This document shows, one piece after another, positions 1-11,010 of a DNA stretch of 64,000 nucleotides. Made by a program: the position numbers and the translations under genes. The notes under the pieces were generated by a model. That model did no database searches. It was given only the letters and a program-made list of their open reading frames with translations, and was not told the DNA's origin. This DNA is from Pyxicephalus adspersus (lineage: Eukaryota; Chordata; Amphibia; Anura; Pyxicephalidae). The stretch covers positions 16,006,997-16,070,996 of the forward strand of contig NC_092863.1 in assembly GCF_032062135.1 (NCBI RefSeq), given 5' to 3'. Positions within the stretch are counted from its first letter, which is position 1. The number at the start of each line of letters is the position of its first letter.

Positions 1-1650
1 TAACAGTATAGCTGAGATTATATTGCTCCAAATGTATGTTACAATATAGGACCATTTTAGAGCCAGAATTTATTATAGCAAATTACTGATGTCAGAAAAT
101 CTGCACTGAAATAATATGTGGAATGCAACCAGTTCACCCAAAATCGACCCAAAAAAGCATAAATACATGTATGGGATGTACAGCACATGAGTGGTTATAG
201 AACCAGTAATGGAATGGAAATTAAATCATTAAGCCTCGCAGACCACAAGCAGTGCATGGAACGAAAATAGATACAATGGGATTCTAATTTTAACACATTA
301 CTTGGTTTATTAAATCCAAATGTAAGAAAAACTGCTCAAGCTAATGACTTATCTATGATTAAATGAGCTTCCCACACCTTACTGCAGTGTATATTAAAAA
401 TCTGATGACCCACCATACATAGCTCCTTATTTTCTAGTCGGAATAGTGTGTAACCTAGTCCAAGTGATTCTAGGAACACAGCTCTTTGTAATTTCAAGCA
501 TGTAACGTAATAGTCTCACACTGTGCTTGTCAATTATGTCTTGAAGTGTGCAATTTGCTTGCTGAGCGGTTGGTAATATTCCCAGCTTTCCATGGCTATT
601 AGAGAAGTAGGCACAACTAGCTATGGGGAGCAGAGAAGCTGAAGAGAACTTTCCATTGAAAGTACAGTAGGAGACGGCCTCACCTGTTTTCTCGTAAAGA
701 TGAATCAGTTTATCATATTATGTATAAATAACGCAAGCACAAAGGTCATGGTAGGACAATGAGAGACAACGGCTCCCCAAAATAACTATGTGTCATCCTC
801 TACACATGTCCTTTATATAATTTTAGTGCCCACTGACCAGCACTTAAAGATAAAATGCTCCTCTTACTCTCAGCTGGAGTCAGCTTTGACTCAGGTTGGC
901 ATATCAGGAATGATGCCCCCTTGACAAAATGCAATAATCATTTTGGCCTGTTAGAGGTGATACATGCATAGCTGAGTGTAATGCTTAGGAGAGCTGCTTG
1001 GGGCAATGATGCCATAACTGAGTGCACTAGTTAAAAGGACCATCAGGGGTAAATGTTCAGCATGGCCTGGTGGGAATGATGCAAGCATAGTAAGGTGTAA
1101 TACTGGACCTATAGGGTAATGCATGTTGGGCTTAAGGGAGTTCCTATTGTCCCATTGACATAATGCTAGTACAAGCTGGGTCAACACTTAGGGTTGCCAA
1201 TCAGGGGTAATGCTGGCATAACTGAGTGCAATATTTGGGACTGGAAATGCATAGGTATGCCCCCTTAACTAAGAATATACCTAAGATAGCCAATAATTCT
1301 AGGGATGTTGCTACAACTAAACTGGGGACTTATAATGGCTCATCAAAAGTGTACCTACTATACCTGACTACAGTATTCAGGATCACCCATTAGGAGGGTT
1401 TCCACCATATTCAAGTGCAATATTCATAATATCCCAATTGGGGTAATGTTTCTTTGACAGCATGCAAAACCCAAGAATGGTAACTGTGGGTCATCCTGTC
1501 AGCTGAATAGAATATTCATGATAGGGAGATGATGGTTCCATGGCTGGATAGTAGAATATGGTGTGAGTGGGGGTTCTATTTCAATTAGCAAGGTTGTCCT
1601 AGCGGACTGTATGCCAATCTTTGTAGTAAAGATAAAAAATGAAGGACAGG
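1..1650. other. Intergenic, no gene seen
   Basis: No open frame here shows codon structure, a recognisable domain or plausible splice sites. The sequence is AT-rich. Its only organised part is a diverged tandem array at about 960-1230, listed separately. Confidence 0.6.
960..1235. repeat. Diverged tandem repeat
   Basis: The word CATAACTGAGTGCA and variants recur at about 965, 1012, 1085 and 1216, with similar flanking text (GGGGTAATG before, AAT-rich after). Spacings are 47, 73 and 131 bases, so the array is decayed. The 78-aa antisense frame over it is explained by the repetition and is not called as a gene. Confidence 0.35.
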
Positions 1651-1920
1651 AGAAAGTAGGGTTCTTGGCAAACAAGGCATATTGTATTTAATGATACTTC
1701 TCATAAATAACAATACAAGACATCATTAGTTTCAGTGAGCCACGACAGAGACTTGTGGTCTACAAAACAATAATTAGGCTCTAGAGGGTGCTATACATAG
1801 GACATCTAGCATAGTGCACACAAATCTAACCATATATATTGTAACTTGCGGAACAGGATAATAGTTTGTGTCGACCGTTGTACCCAACGCGTTTCGCCTC
1901 TTTAGGCTTCCTCAGGGGTA
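1650..1920 (-). repeat. Dispersed family with GCGAAACGCGT core, copy 1
   Basis: Read on the minus strand, 1884-1918 gives CCCTGAGGAAGCC, a short spacer, then GGCGAAACGCGTTGGG. About 190-230 bp further along that strand is a tail resembling the tails of copies 2 to 4 (GTATTG-rich, then a CCAAGAACCC-like stretch near 1655-1690). Family identity is inferred from comparison of copies within this window. Confidence 0.6.
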
Positions 1921-2336
1921 GCGGTGCATCAGGGAATTTTTTACACATGCAGTTAATGTATCTAAGTTGATAAACATATGGGGATATTAAGATAGGTGGA
2001 TGAAAGATAAACAAAAAATATACATGGAAAAACTTTTAAAATACATAGTGGTATACTACAAAGTAAAAGCTATTATAGTCACAGTAAATATCCATGTTAA
2101 ATTATAACATAAATTAATTGTAGAATATTATATACCGTAATTTTGATAAAAAATAGAAGATATATATTGCAGGCAGGGTATCGAAGAAATATATAAACAT
2201 ATATGGATAAAACTTACATGGTTCTGTTATGTGGCTTGATTTTGCTAGTTTGAAGAAATCAAGAAAAAATCCTTGATTTTTATGAGCAGTATGTAGATTA
2301 TTGATATCAGTATTATAACCAAATAAACACTATAAA

Positions 2337-2390
2337 GGGGATCCACACTGACCTCAGTGTGGATCCACATTGACCTCAGTGTGGATCCCC
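2337..2390. repeat. Tandem 22-bp palindromic BamHI-like repeat
   Basis: GGATCC occurs at 2339, 2361 and 2383, exactly 22 bp apart. Each spacer carries CACA(C/T)TGACCTCAGTGT, so each unit folds on itself and the whole 54 bp is nearly its own reverse complement. No gene is nearby. Confidence 0.85.
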
Positions 2391-2940
2391 AAAGAATCTC
2401 GTTTTGGAATCTATGAATAAGTAGGGTAGGTTGTGAGAATTAAGTATTTATTCTAATGGTATAATTAAATTTGCTACAAGGTAGTACACAGACCTGTAGT
2501 GATTCCTTGTTTGTTAGGGTTTCCTTCTATGCAGAGGCCAGCTGTGTGACGTAGGCTCCCAGAGGTGGCACTATGGGTGACGCCCATGTGAATCCCGTCC
2601 TGTATACTGGGGAGAAGTTTTTTTTTTTTTTGTCGCTATGTACAATAAAATGCAGTTTAATTAGTGGAACATGAGAAAACAAAGCAATATATTTAATTTT
2701 AATATTGAGTTAGAGAAATGGTTTGAAGCTGAAAACATCATTAGGACTCCATAAATGAGTCCATAGCTGGATACCATAACCAAAAATGGTCCATTGGGGG
2801 TGATGCTTGAATAAATAAGTACAATAGCATAGATGTTCTACTGGTAGTAGAAAAACCAACATTTTCTATTGAGCTGATGTTTTAATTACTGAATAATAGA
2901 TCTAAAATGATCTATTGATTTGATGTTTCAGTAGTTAGAC

Positions 2941-3230
2941 CAGCCTTTCTCAACCTTTTTAACCCTGGGAAACCTAGGAAATAACTGTCAGGTCTTGGGG
3001 AACCCATGCTAAAACTTAAAGAGGTTAATTGAAAAATGCACCAAAAACAGATAGATTAAAATAGCCTTGGTGTCATGCTACTGACTTTGCCAAGTGGTAT
3101 TGGCCATAAAATGTGAAGTCACGATCACATGGGAGGTCAATCTGCCAAAACTCAAGAAAACAAGGAAACCCTAGCAACCTCTGGAGGAACTCTAGTGTTC
3201 CATTGAACCCTGGTTAAGAACGATTAGGCT
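2941..3230. mobile_element. Nonautonomous repeat, 'TTTCTCAACC' family, copy 1
   Basis: It begins CAGCCTTTCTCAACC and ends with CCTGGTTAAGAACG followed by AGGCT, giving loosely inverted ends. The internal phrase TGTCAGGTCTTGGGGAACCC recurs in the copies at 7272-8126 and 28493-28790. It is probably a miniature DNA transposon. The class (hAT-like) is a guess. Confidence 0.5.
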
Positions 3231-3275
3231 ACTAACTTGTCCTGATGCAAGGTAACTTAATTCATTTTTTTTATT

Positions 3276-3278
<3 letters not shown>

Positions 3279-3321
<43 letters not shown>
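3279..3321. repeat. (TA)n microsatellite
   Basis: An uninterrupted TA run of about 43 bases lies just beyond the element ending near 3230. The 94-aa antisense frame with a YIYIYI stretch is simply its translation. Confidence 0.95.
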
Positions 3322-3323
<2 letters not shown>

Positions 3324-4302
3324 TTTATTCATGCATAACAGCACATCCATAGGTTCATTGTAAATACATCTAGAAGTCAATATTACACTGTTATCTCCCG
3401 CAGTGTTTATGAAAAAAATATTACTGGGTATGATAATACTAACGTGTCCATAAAATTCAGGATTTATGCATAGCACATAGCTTCAGTTCCTGACAAGTCC
3501 GCTATCTCATCTCAGATCCCTGTAATCGATTTGCTATATCAATATGAAGACTCCATTATGACAATGTACTTAACAATTTTGCTGTCTTTCGTTTCATTCA
3601 GGGTACTTGGGGCTTCTCAGATCATTTGCTTTCACCAAGAGAAAAACATGGTTTTCATAAAAGTGATACCCCAAGGCAGCTTTTGGCTTAAAGACTAAAA
3701 TATTTATGTAAAGCAATCTTTTCTTTAATGCCCCATTGAAAAAAAATTTGAATCGATTTAGATCCATTTAATGTTTAATAGCCTTTTATTAGGTTAAACC
3801 TGTATGGAATATTTATAAAGCTTTAACTTTATCTGTTCAGTAAGTAAAAAACTAGTTGTTGATCCTGCAAGATGTTACTAGTCCTGTCCAGTTAATTTCT
3901 GTGGAAAACAGATCCTGTTGCCCCTTAATTTATGAAGATAAAAGGAGTTGTTCTGTAGTTCTCACACACTTTTTGTCCCATGAGAAAAATGGAAGTGCTG
4001 TCATTCTAGGGGAAAGTATGATTAACAGGATCACTGGGTGAAAATAAATAATGGAAAACTGAAAATAAAAGTAATGAAGCAATGAACAAAAGCTAAGGAA
4101 AGCGGTTACAAGCATCATCACTGCAGAACCAGCCAGATGACTACCGGACTTACCCCACTACCTTCCACAGCTCCAACCCTGAAACCAGACAAACCACCAG
4201 TAAAAGCCCTGCCACCACCCTGCAGAGGGATTGTGAAGACTGTGACAGGTACAGTGTAAGAGGTAGGAGAAGGAGAAGATGGACAATTATTCGGAAAAGC
4301 AG

Positions 4303-5964
4303 TTAAGATAAAAATTTACGCTTATAGCTTTTCCTGGAGTGTTCAGTGTTAGGACAATCCCACCTGATGCTCCAACAAAAGTCAACCATCATATGTACAT
4401 CCCATCTACCCTGATACCGTCCTTCCATGACTTTCAAATCTTGCTTGAATCGATCACCTTGTTCATCACTGACTGCACCAAGGTTTTCCGGGAAGTTGGA
4501 TGAAAGATGGCTATGCAGAAAATGCACCTTGATGCTCATATTGCAACCAAGCATTTTGTAGCTCTCCAGGAGTTTCTGGACAATTTCTGTGTAATTATTT
4601 GCTTTTGTGTTTCCAAGAAAAGTATTTGACAATGGCTTTGAATGATAATCAAGCATAATTTTCGACTTCTGACATTGTCCTGATGAAATGTTCATCTTTG
4701 ATGAGCTGCCGAATCTGTGGACCATCAAACCCACTGGTCTTTATTTTTTCAAATGACAGGCTAGGAAAAAATGCCAAAATGAGGTACTTGAAACAGTTTC
4801 CTTCAGTTGGCAAAGCTTTAACAAACTGCTTTATCAGACCCAGTTTCATGTGCAGAGGCAGGAATATAATATTCTTTCTATTAACAAGTGGCTCATGCAG
4901 AATGGTTGGAATTACCTGGTTTAGGGCAAATCTTGGAGAACAATTCATTTCAACCCAATGGCTCTCACAAGCTCTGTTGTCTCACATGCACAGATCATAG
5001 GGATACTTGGTGTATCCGCATTGCTGACCAAGAAGGAAGCATACCATTTTAAGGTCAACACAATTGTGTTGGTGATGTTGCAACAGCTCAATGACTCTTT
5101 TAATGTCGGCATATTCTTCACAAAGAGAAACCGAATGGCCAATTAGGACTGACCCAAATGTTTTGCCATTGTGAAGAAGGACACACTTTAAGCTCCGCTT
5201 TAAGCTATCGATGAATAGTCGCCATTCAGTTGAGTTATAGAATGGAATTTCCAATTCCTCCATTAAACCAGGTATGTAACGCCAATACACAAAGCCGCTG
5301 TCAGTTCTAAAGAACTGCAGAAATGCAATTTCTCTGGTTCGAAAGAGCAATACCTTTGTTCCTTTTTCAAGTAAGTTTTTCTCACGCAGTCTTGATGCTA
5401 GGAGTTCTGAAGACTTCTTCGATAGTTCCAAATCACATGCCAAATCACTCAACTCATGCTGATCAAATCCCTTACGAACAAAGTCCTCTTCAATTTCAAA
5501 CTCTTCATCATTGTTTTAGCTAGTTCACCACCATAATTATGTTTTACAAGAGAGGGTAGTGTAACAAAAACCAGCATTGGGATTTCATCTGAATGAGTAG
5601 CCGATGGCAGACTAGGATACTCTATGTTACATTTATTTTTCTTGTTATATCCTGAAGTTTTCACTATACAAAAGTAACAGTCCCTGAAATGATCTCCTGG
5701 CTCTCACCAAACCATGGGTATACCAAATGGCATCTTATAACGTGTTCCCTTTGACCACATCCGTAAACCCTCCACACACTGTTTGCACACCTTATGAGGG
5801 GCATCTTGATCACCAAGTTTAACTTTGAAATTTGCCAAATAGGCTTGCTTCACAAATGTGCTAATGTTTGCTCTTTGACTGGGAATAGTGAAACTGGCAC
5901 AGATATAACAAAATGAATCAGGGTTGTTTAGGCACTTACGACGAGAAACAGCAGAGCCAGACAT
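4303..5964 (-). pseudogene. Broken transposon-type ORF with N-terminal Cys-rich finger
   Basis: Five minus-strand pieces read as one damaged protein: 5964-5704, 5664-5449, 5452-4982, 4948-4649 and 4734-4303. The first opens with a Cys pair in CLNNPDSFCYIC and a second in VCKQC, like a treble-clef or ZAD-type finger. Later pieces contain DLKMVCFLLGQQ, LPTEGNCFKYLI and NFPENLGAVSDEQGDRF. I recognise this text from uncharacterised multicopy proteins scattered across animal genomes, which suggests a mobile-element origin, but I cannot name the superfamily. Lesions: an in-frame stop after MVW (TGG then TGA, where CGA is the likely ancestor), a frame change near 5450-5510, a break near 4950-4985, and another frame change near 4650-4730. 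There are no introns. It cannot make a full product. Confidence 0.75.
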
Positions 5965-6190
5965 GATCTGAAAGAAAGGAAATACGTGTGAGAGTAGAAA
6001 AATAAATGTTGCTTTTTCACTACGTAGAGCAGCACAAAACCTCTGACCACACTGTCTTACCTGTAAATGAATAGCCTATACAAATCCACGCTACAGTAAT
6101 CACATTAATATAAGCGGTAGAGAAAAAACATTATAGAAGAAAACTAACCTCACTTTCAGAATCAGCATACCTATTTTAGTGTAAAAAAGC

Positions 6191-6333
6191 TTAACCACCT
6201 GGGCGTTACACTGAGGTCTAGATTTCTGTACCAAAAGTGTTACAATTTTAATGTACGGAAAATCTCGGGCTTAACGAAAAAAGCAACTTTTTTGAGCCCG
6301 TACGAAGGTCGGGCTTAACGGCAAGGAGGTTAA
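6191..6333. mobile_element. piggyBac-like MITE, 143 bp
   Basis: TTAA stands at both ends (6191-6194 and 6330-6333), with inverted termini CCACCTGGGCGTTA and TAACGGCAAGGAGG. A TTAA target duplication with termini starting CC is the hallmark of piggyBac-type elements. The body has no coding capacity. Confidence 0.65.
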
Positions 6334-6605
6334 AAACTGAAGTCAACAAAAAATTTGTTCAAAATTGTTCCCCAGTGTAATCATTGCAGGGCTCTATGGG
6401 GGCTTTCAGGTAAAGCTAATAAAAATGTCAAAAGTGTCACCATGCTACCAAGACTGCGCTGCTGACTCCCCCTTTGTCTGTAAAACATTGGGTCCACATT
6501 TTTTTTCCCTCTTGTAAATAAAAAATAAACATTTATTTGGCAACCCTGTTTATATCTGATTTTTGCATACAATATAAGACTAGGTTTAGCCTTTATACAT
6601 GACAT

Positions 6606-6941
6606 GGGCAGCACGGTGGCTCAGGGGTTAGCACTCCGGCTTTTGCAGCACTAGGTCCCAGGTTCGATCCCCAGCCAGGACATTATCTGCAAGGAGTTTG
6701 CAGGTTCTCCCCGTGTCTGTTTCCTCTGGGGACTCTGGTTTCTTCCCACATTACAAAAACATGCAGTTAGGTTAATTGGCTTCTCCCTAACAATTGACCT
6801 TAGACTACATTAATCACATATGACTATGGTAGGGACATTAGATTGTGAGCTCCTTTGAGGGACAGTTAGTGACACAACTATGGACTATGTACAGCGCTGC
6901 ATAATATGATGGTGCTATATAAATACTGTATAATAATAATG
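6606..6941 (+). mobile_element. V-SINE-type tRNA-derived SINE
   Basis: It starts GGGCAGCACGGTGGCTCAG (box A-like) and has GGTTCGATCC (box B) about 55 bp in. The conserved central domain of vertebrate V-SINEs follows (GGAGTTTGCAGGTTCTCCCC, then CTCTGGTTTCTTCCCACA and ACATGCAG). The unit ends in an AT-rich tail with TGCTATATAAAT and TAATAATAAT. The central-domain match comes from memory of the family. Confidence 0.75.
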
Positions 6942-7271
6942 GACGTGTAACCCTAAGCCACCGATATGAAAAGCAGTGCCAAAAGAACAGCAAGTTTTAG
7001 TGATAAATATTTTACTACAGTACAGTACATGGCAAGTGAAGAGAGTGAGAAATAACGGTGACAGATTCGTGATAGCTGCTGTAGTAAAACACTGCAATGT
7101 GGTCTAATCATAGCAGGAATGAGAAGTATTGTGAATAGTAGTGATAGACCTTAGTAACAATCCTCTGAAGCTGGATTCACACACACAGATAGCACGTGGT
7201 CTTTTCACTGCAGCTGACTGCCTGGAGAGGATTTTTAGCCTGTACTGGAAAGTTTTTATGAAGCTTCAATT

Positions 7272-8126
7272 TGTGCCAGCCTTTCCCATTTTTTTTTAAC
7301 ATGGAGGAACCCTTAAAATACCTTTCAGGTCTTAGGCAACCCCTGACAATAGGACTAATGACAGAAATGTCAATCTTCCTCCTAGTTGATTATAGGTACT
7401 GCCACCCCGACTTTGATAAGTACAGAATAATGAATTAGAGAGAAAGCTGGGTTTTTTTGGCAGTAAATAGTTATAGTATGTTTCATATAGCAAAAACAAT
7501 CAGTGATTTATACAGATAATAGTGGTACAGTGTATGTGACAGCCAGAGCCAGAGGCTGCCACATACACTGAACCACGGCATTCTAGGACTATTGGCATCC
7601 TCTATATCGCTCCACTCCAGACACCCATGTGGAACCAATTGTACCTATATGCTCCAACAAGGTATTTCTTTTAGAAAATCTATATATATATCCAGTATAC
7701 ATAACACTCTTTGCAAATCCCTTGAAGAAGCCTGTGCCTGAAACGCGTTGGACCAAGAGCCGTTCAATATGATCATTACTTTATATCTAGGGAACTAATC
7801 TGTATGGATATTTTTCACCCCATGGACTACTAATGGGGATGACCACTCGCAACTATTATCTGTATATATCACTAATTGTTTTTGCTGTATAAAATACAAT
7901 ACAACTATTTACTACCAAAAGCCCAGCTTTCTCTCTAATTCTTTATACCAAACCCCTGACAATATTTACATTATCCTCAGATCAAAGAACATTAGCGTGG
8001 TGGTCCATTCCTTTAACATTGCTGACAATTGGGAAGAATGTCTCCCTTAGAGCCACATATATTATAATTGCTCAAGGAAACCCTGGTGCTCCATGGAACC
8101 CTAGTTGAGAAACCCAGACTGGGATA
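7272..8126. mobile_element. 'TTTCTCAACC' family, copy 2, split by an insertion
   Basis: The left part (7272-7351) and right part (7951-8126) together line up with the copy at 28493-28790 read on the other strand. Shared phrases include TTTCAGGT, ATATTTAC.TTATC, AACATTGCTG and GGGAAGAATGTCTC. The 600 bp between them is foreign to the family. Confidence 0.55.
7352..7950 (+). mobile_element. Inserted element with GCGAAACGCGT core, copy 2
   Basis: It is flanked by a 14-bp direct repeat, AACCCCTGACAATA (7338-7351 and 7951-7964). Inside are about 40-bp inverted arms (7433-7474 and 7901-7940; AATTAGAGAGAAAGCTGGG on the left). The core CCCTTGAAGAAGCC...GAAACGCGTTGGA is at 7719-7752. A hairpin with arms near 7531-7551 and 7555-7576 is also present. 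No open frame is preserved. Confidence 0.6.
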
Positions 8127-8129
8127 GAT

Positions 8130-10754
8130 ATATTTCTGAAACAACATTTAAACCTTAAAGTTCCAATTCAATTGGAATTCAAGATAAAACTGTATTAAAC
8201 TTGGAAAACCAGTGTTCCAAAGGTAAACACAAAATATATTTTAGAATATCAACAAGAAATGTTGATTATTTTACACCACAGACTGAATCTCCAGCTCTAT
8301 TGTTGCTGTAAACAGCTACAGCTTGTATCCTATAATTTCAGCCAGTCTCTGCCTAAAATGATGGCTTTTATATATTTTCTATCGCTTTTACTGTGATCTA
8401 GCACAGTTGTGTGACACGGATATCATCAATGATACACCTCAAGTCTGCCAGCGGGATCTTAATAGATGTTCCATAAAATTGGCATCTGGTTGGCCAGTCA
8501 AGCGGACTCAACAGAAAAGAAAAAGTTTACCAACTTTGATTCCTTCTTTGATGTAAAGGTCAGTTTTATCATCTTTTTATTTTCTCAGTCATCCACAATT
8601 TGAAATGTCACAACTTCAGATTTCTGCCAGCCACCTAAAAAATTGTTTAAAGAGCAATACCAGGTAAAAAGTAAAAGTATTCAGTTTGCTGTAAAGTGAA
8701 CTTGGGAACTGTGAACTTTACCTGAAAAGTTTATTTAATGTACTGTACCTTAAACTGACCCTGTTGGAAAGTTAAAATCAGATCAGCATGTATTATTCCA
8801 TACATCAGAAGCATGGGATAGTATAGCGAAGTCACAGGAAAGTCATTTTCTCTTGAATATTATTCTTGAATGTATATCTTTGAATTAATGTGGCTGTTAG
8901 CATCCCATTAAAACACCACTAGAATGTTAGCTCTACATATTGAATAGCAGAGATTCCAATATGCTTTCCCCTTGAATTTAGGTGGTCCATGGAAAGCTGG
9001 ACAGGAGTGAAGAGAATATATTGCAATTTGGTTGGACCAGAGTTTATCATAGCATGGAATGGGCAGAAGCAGAAATGGAACACCAAAGATGACTAATTCA
9101 ACTTGAAGAAGCAGAAATAATTTATGTGTTTGTTTTTACTAGCATGAGATCTTATTAACAGCACTCAAATGAGTCAAAGTCATTTTTAAAATGTAATCTA
9201 AAGTACATTGTTTTCCGAGTTTTTACATATTTGCTTGTTTTGAAGTTTCTTTTCTTTTTTTTTTCACCTACAGGAACGGGCATCCCATGCACCGACGGAC
9301 AACGTTATTGTAAAAGGAGGAAACATTTATCAGATTTTAATGCCATGATGCTAAAACTTTTTTTTTGGAGGGGGCAGGCAAGAAGCATAAAATGGAAAAA
9401 TGAATTTATTCTGCTGATGATCTACTTGTTTGTTTTTTGGTTAGGTTGGAACTAGAAGAGGTAATGCCCCAATACAGGTTTCTCTACAACAGAAATTGTA
9501 GGAGTCTGTGAAATGACCACTTTCACTTATTTCAGTAAAGCTATGAGCTTTAAAGCTATAGTATGACTGTCAAATATTTTGGATGACCCACTGTGTAATT
9601 TGGAACATTTATATATTGGAAGAATTGAGAAGATTCTTCCAATATTAGGGATTCTCATTAATTAGGATTATGTTTTAAAATTTATCACTATTCGTTGAAA
9701 AAAAAAAGAAAACTAGAGCTTACTACAGTTGGGGGTTGAGGTGGGAGTAAAAATACTGAAGAATTATTAACACTGTCAGGTTATTATTGCTGTTGACCCC
9801 TAATCATCAATGTCACCAGGAATAAAAGTGAGAGTCAATCCAAACCTTTGTTGCCACAATTGGGACATTTGATAACTGTAAAGTTTTCTTCATTTTGGAA
9901 AGACATCCCCTTGCTTCTGTTTAGTTTTTAGAATAGAAAGCAAGAAACAAACCTTCACGTACTCTACAGAAAATGAAAAATACTAATATTTCTATTACAA
10001 TAGTTCAAGTTAAATAAAGTCTTCTGGTCCCTTTGCCCAAAACAGGCTACATGAGTTCACACTAAACACTTCTTTATGCATTGGACCTTTTAGTATTTAA
10101 TAACGCAACTGTCAGCAACTGTTGTGGATTTGGTAACCACACATAAAAAATATGTGAATGTATTATTCATTTATTCCTATTAGGAATTCCCTTTTAATGA
10201 TCCTTGATTCCCTTTTGATCCTTGAGGCTGTGCTGTGGACGCCCTGTCTAACACTTTACCACCACACTGAACCACCAATAAACGGGGAGTTTAAAAACCA
10301 TCTCCAACCCGCATATTATCAATCAACATCCCTTGGATAACTGGCAAACTGGGATATCAACACAACAATCTGCTTACGTTTTTTCTCAAATTCAATACAC
10401 TCATACTCATAGTGAGCAACTGAATCGCATTAGACAATTTATACAAATGAGCTAAAAACATTCTAAGACTTGTTTTCCATGTAGATACCAATAAAAGAAT
10501 TGGGTATCACTCCATAGGATCCTTCTGTTATTGACATCTTGATATATTATCTAAAACTTCCTAATCCCACAATTTCTTAACCAATAATTGTATGTAGCTG
10601 TTTCAAACAATTCCTCCCAGCACTGATCCCTTTATACACTACAGCCAGACCTCATGAGAAGAATTTATCTGAACGTTAGGGATGCACTGACTCAGCCGTC
10701 CCCCATTAAATCTGTATAGTATTATCTCAAAAATATATTCTTGATCTCAGTGGT
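8130..10754. other. Intergenic, no gene supported
   Basis: AT-rich sequence. One spot looks exon-like: a long pyrimidine tract ending TTTCACCTACAG at about 9248-9271, followed by about 40 bases that are more GC- and CpG-rich. No partner exon is recognisable, so no gene is called. Confidence 0.5.
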
Positions 10755-11010
10755 CCCCTAAGGAAGCCAAAAGGGGAAAGCGCGTCGGGTACTGTGAGAT
10801 ACCTCTTAATATATGATTGATATTGTACAAAAAGGAATCTATGCAAATATAGACTCTTTATCGTTACTTTGTATTCACAAAATTATGTTAATTGAATAGA
10901 TTGGTTGGTCTCTGTTAGAGTCAGGGCCAAAATGAAATTCTTCACTAAAAAAACACATATATAATATATTTGCCCCCTAAAAGCCTGTCTGTCCCTATTT
11001 CTTCTTGCCT
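10755..11010 (+). repeat. Dispersed family with GCGAAACGCGT core, copy 3
   Basis: CCCCTAAGGAAGCC at 10755 is followed by AAAGCGCGTCGGG near 10778-10789. About 190 bp downstream comes the same tail seen in copy 2, in diverged form (TTTGCCCCCTAAAAGCCTG). Confidence 0.6.

Noticed and set aside
4683..5523. Plus-strand frames over the dead transposon ORF
   Set aside because: They are complements of the minus-strand pseudogene, whose wording is the recognisable one.
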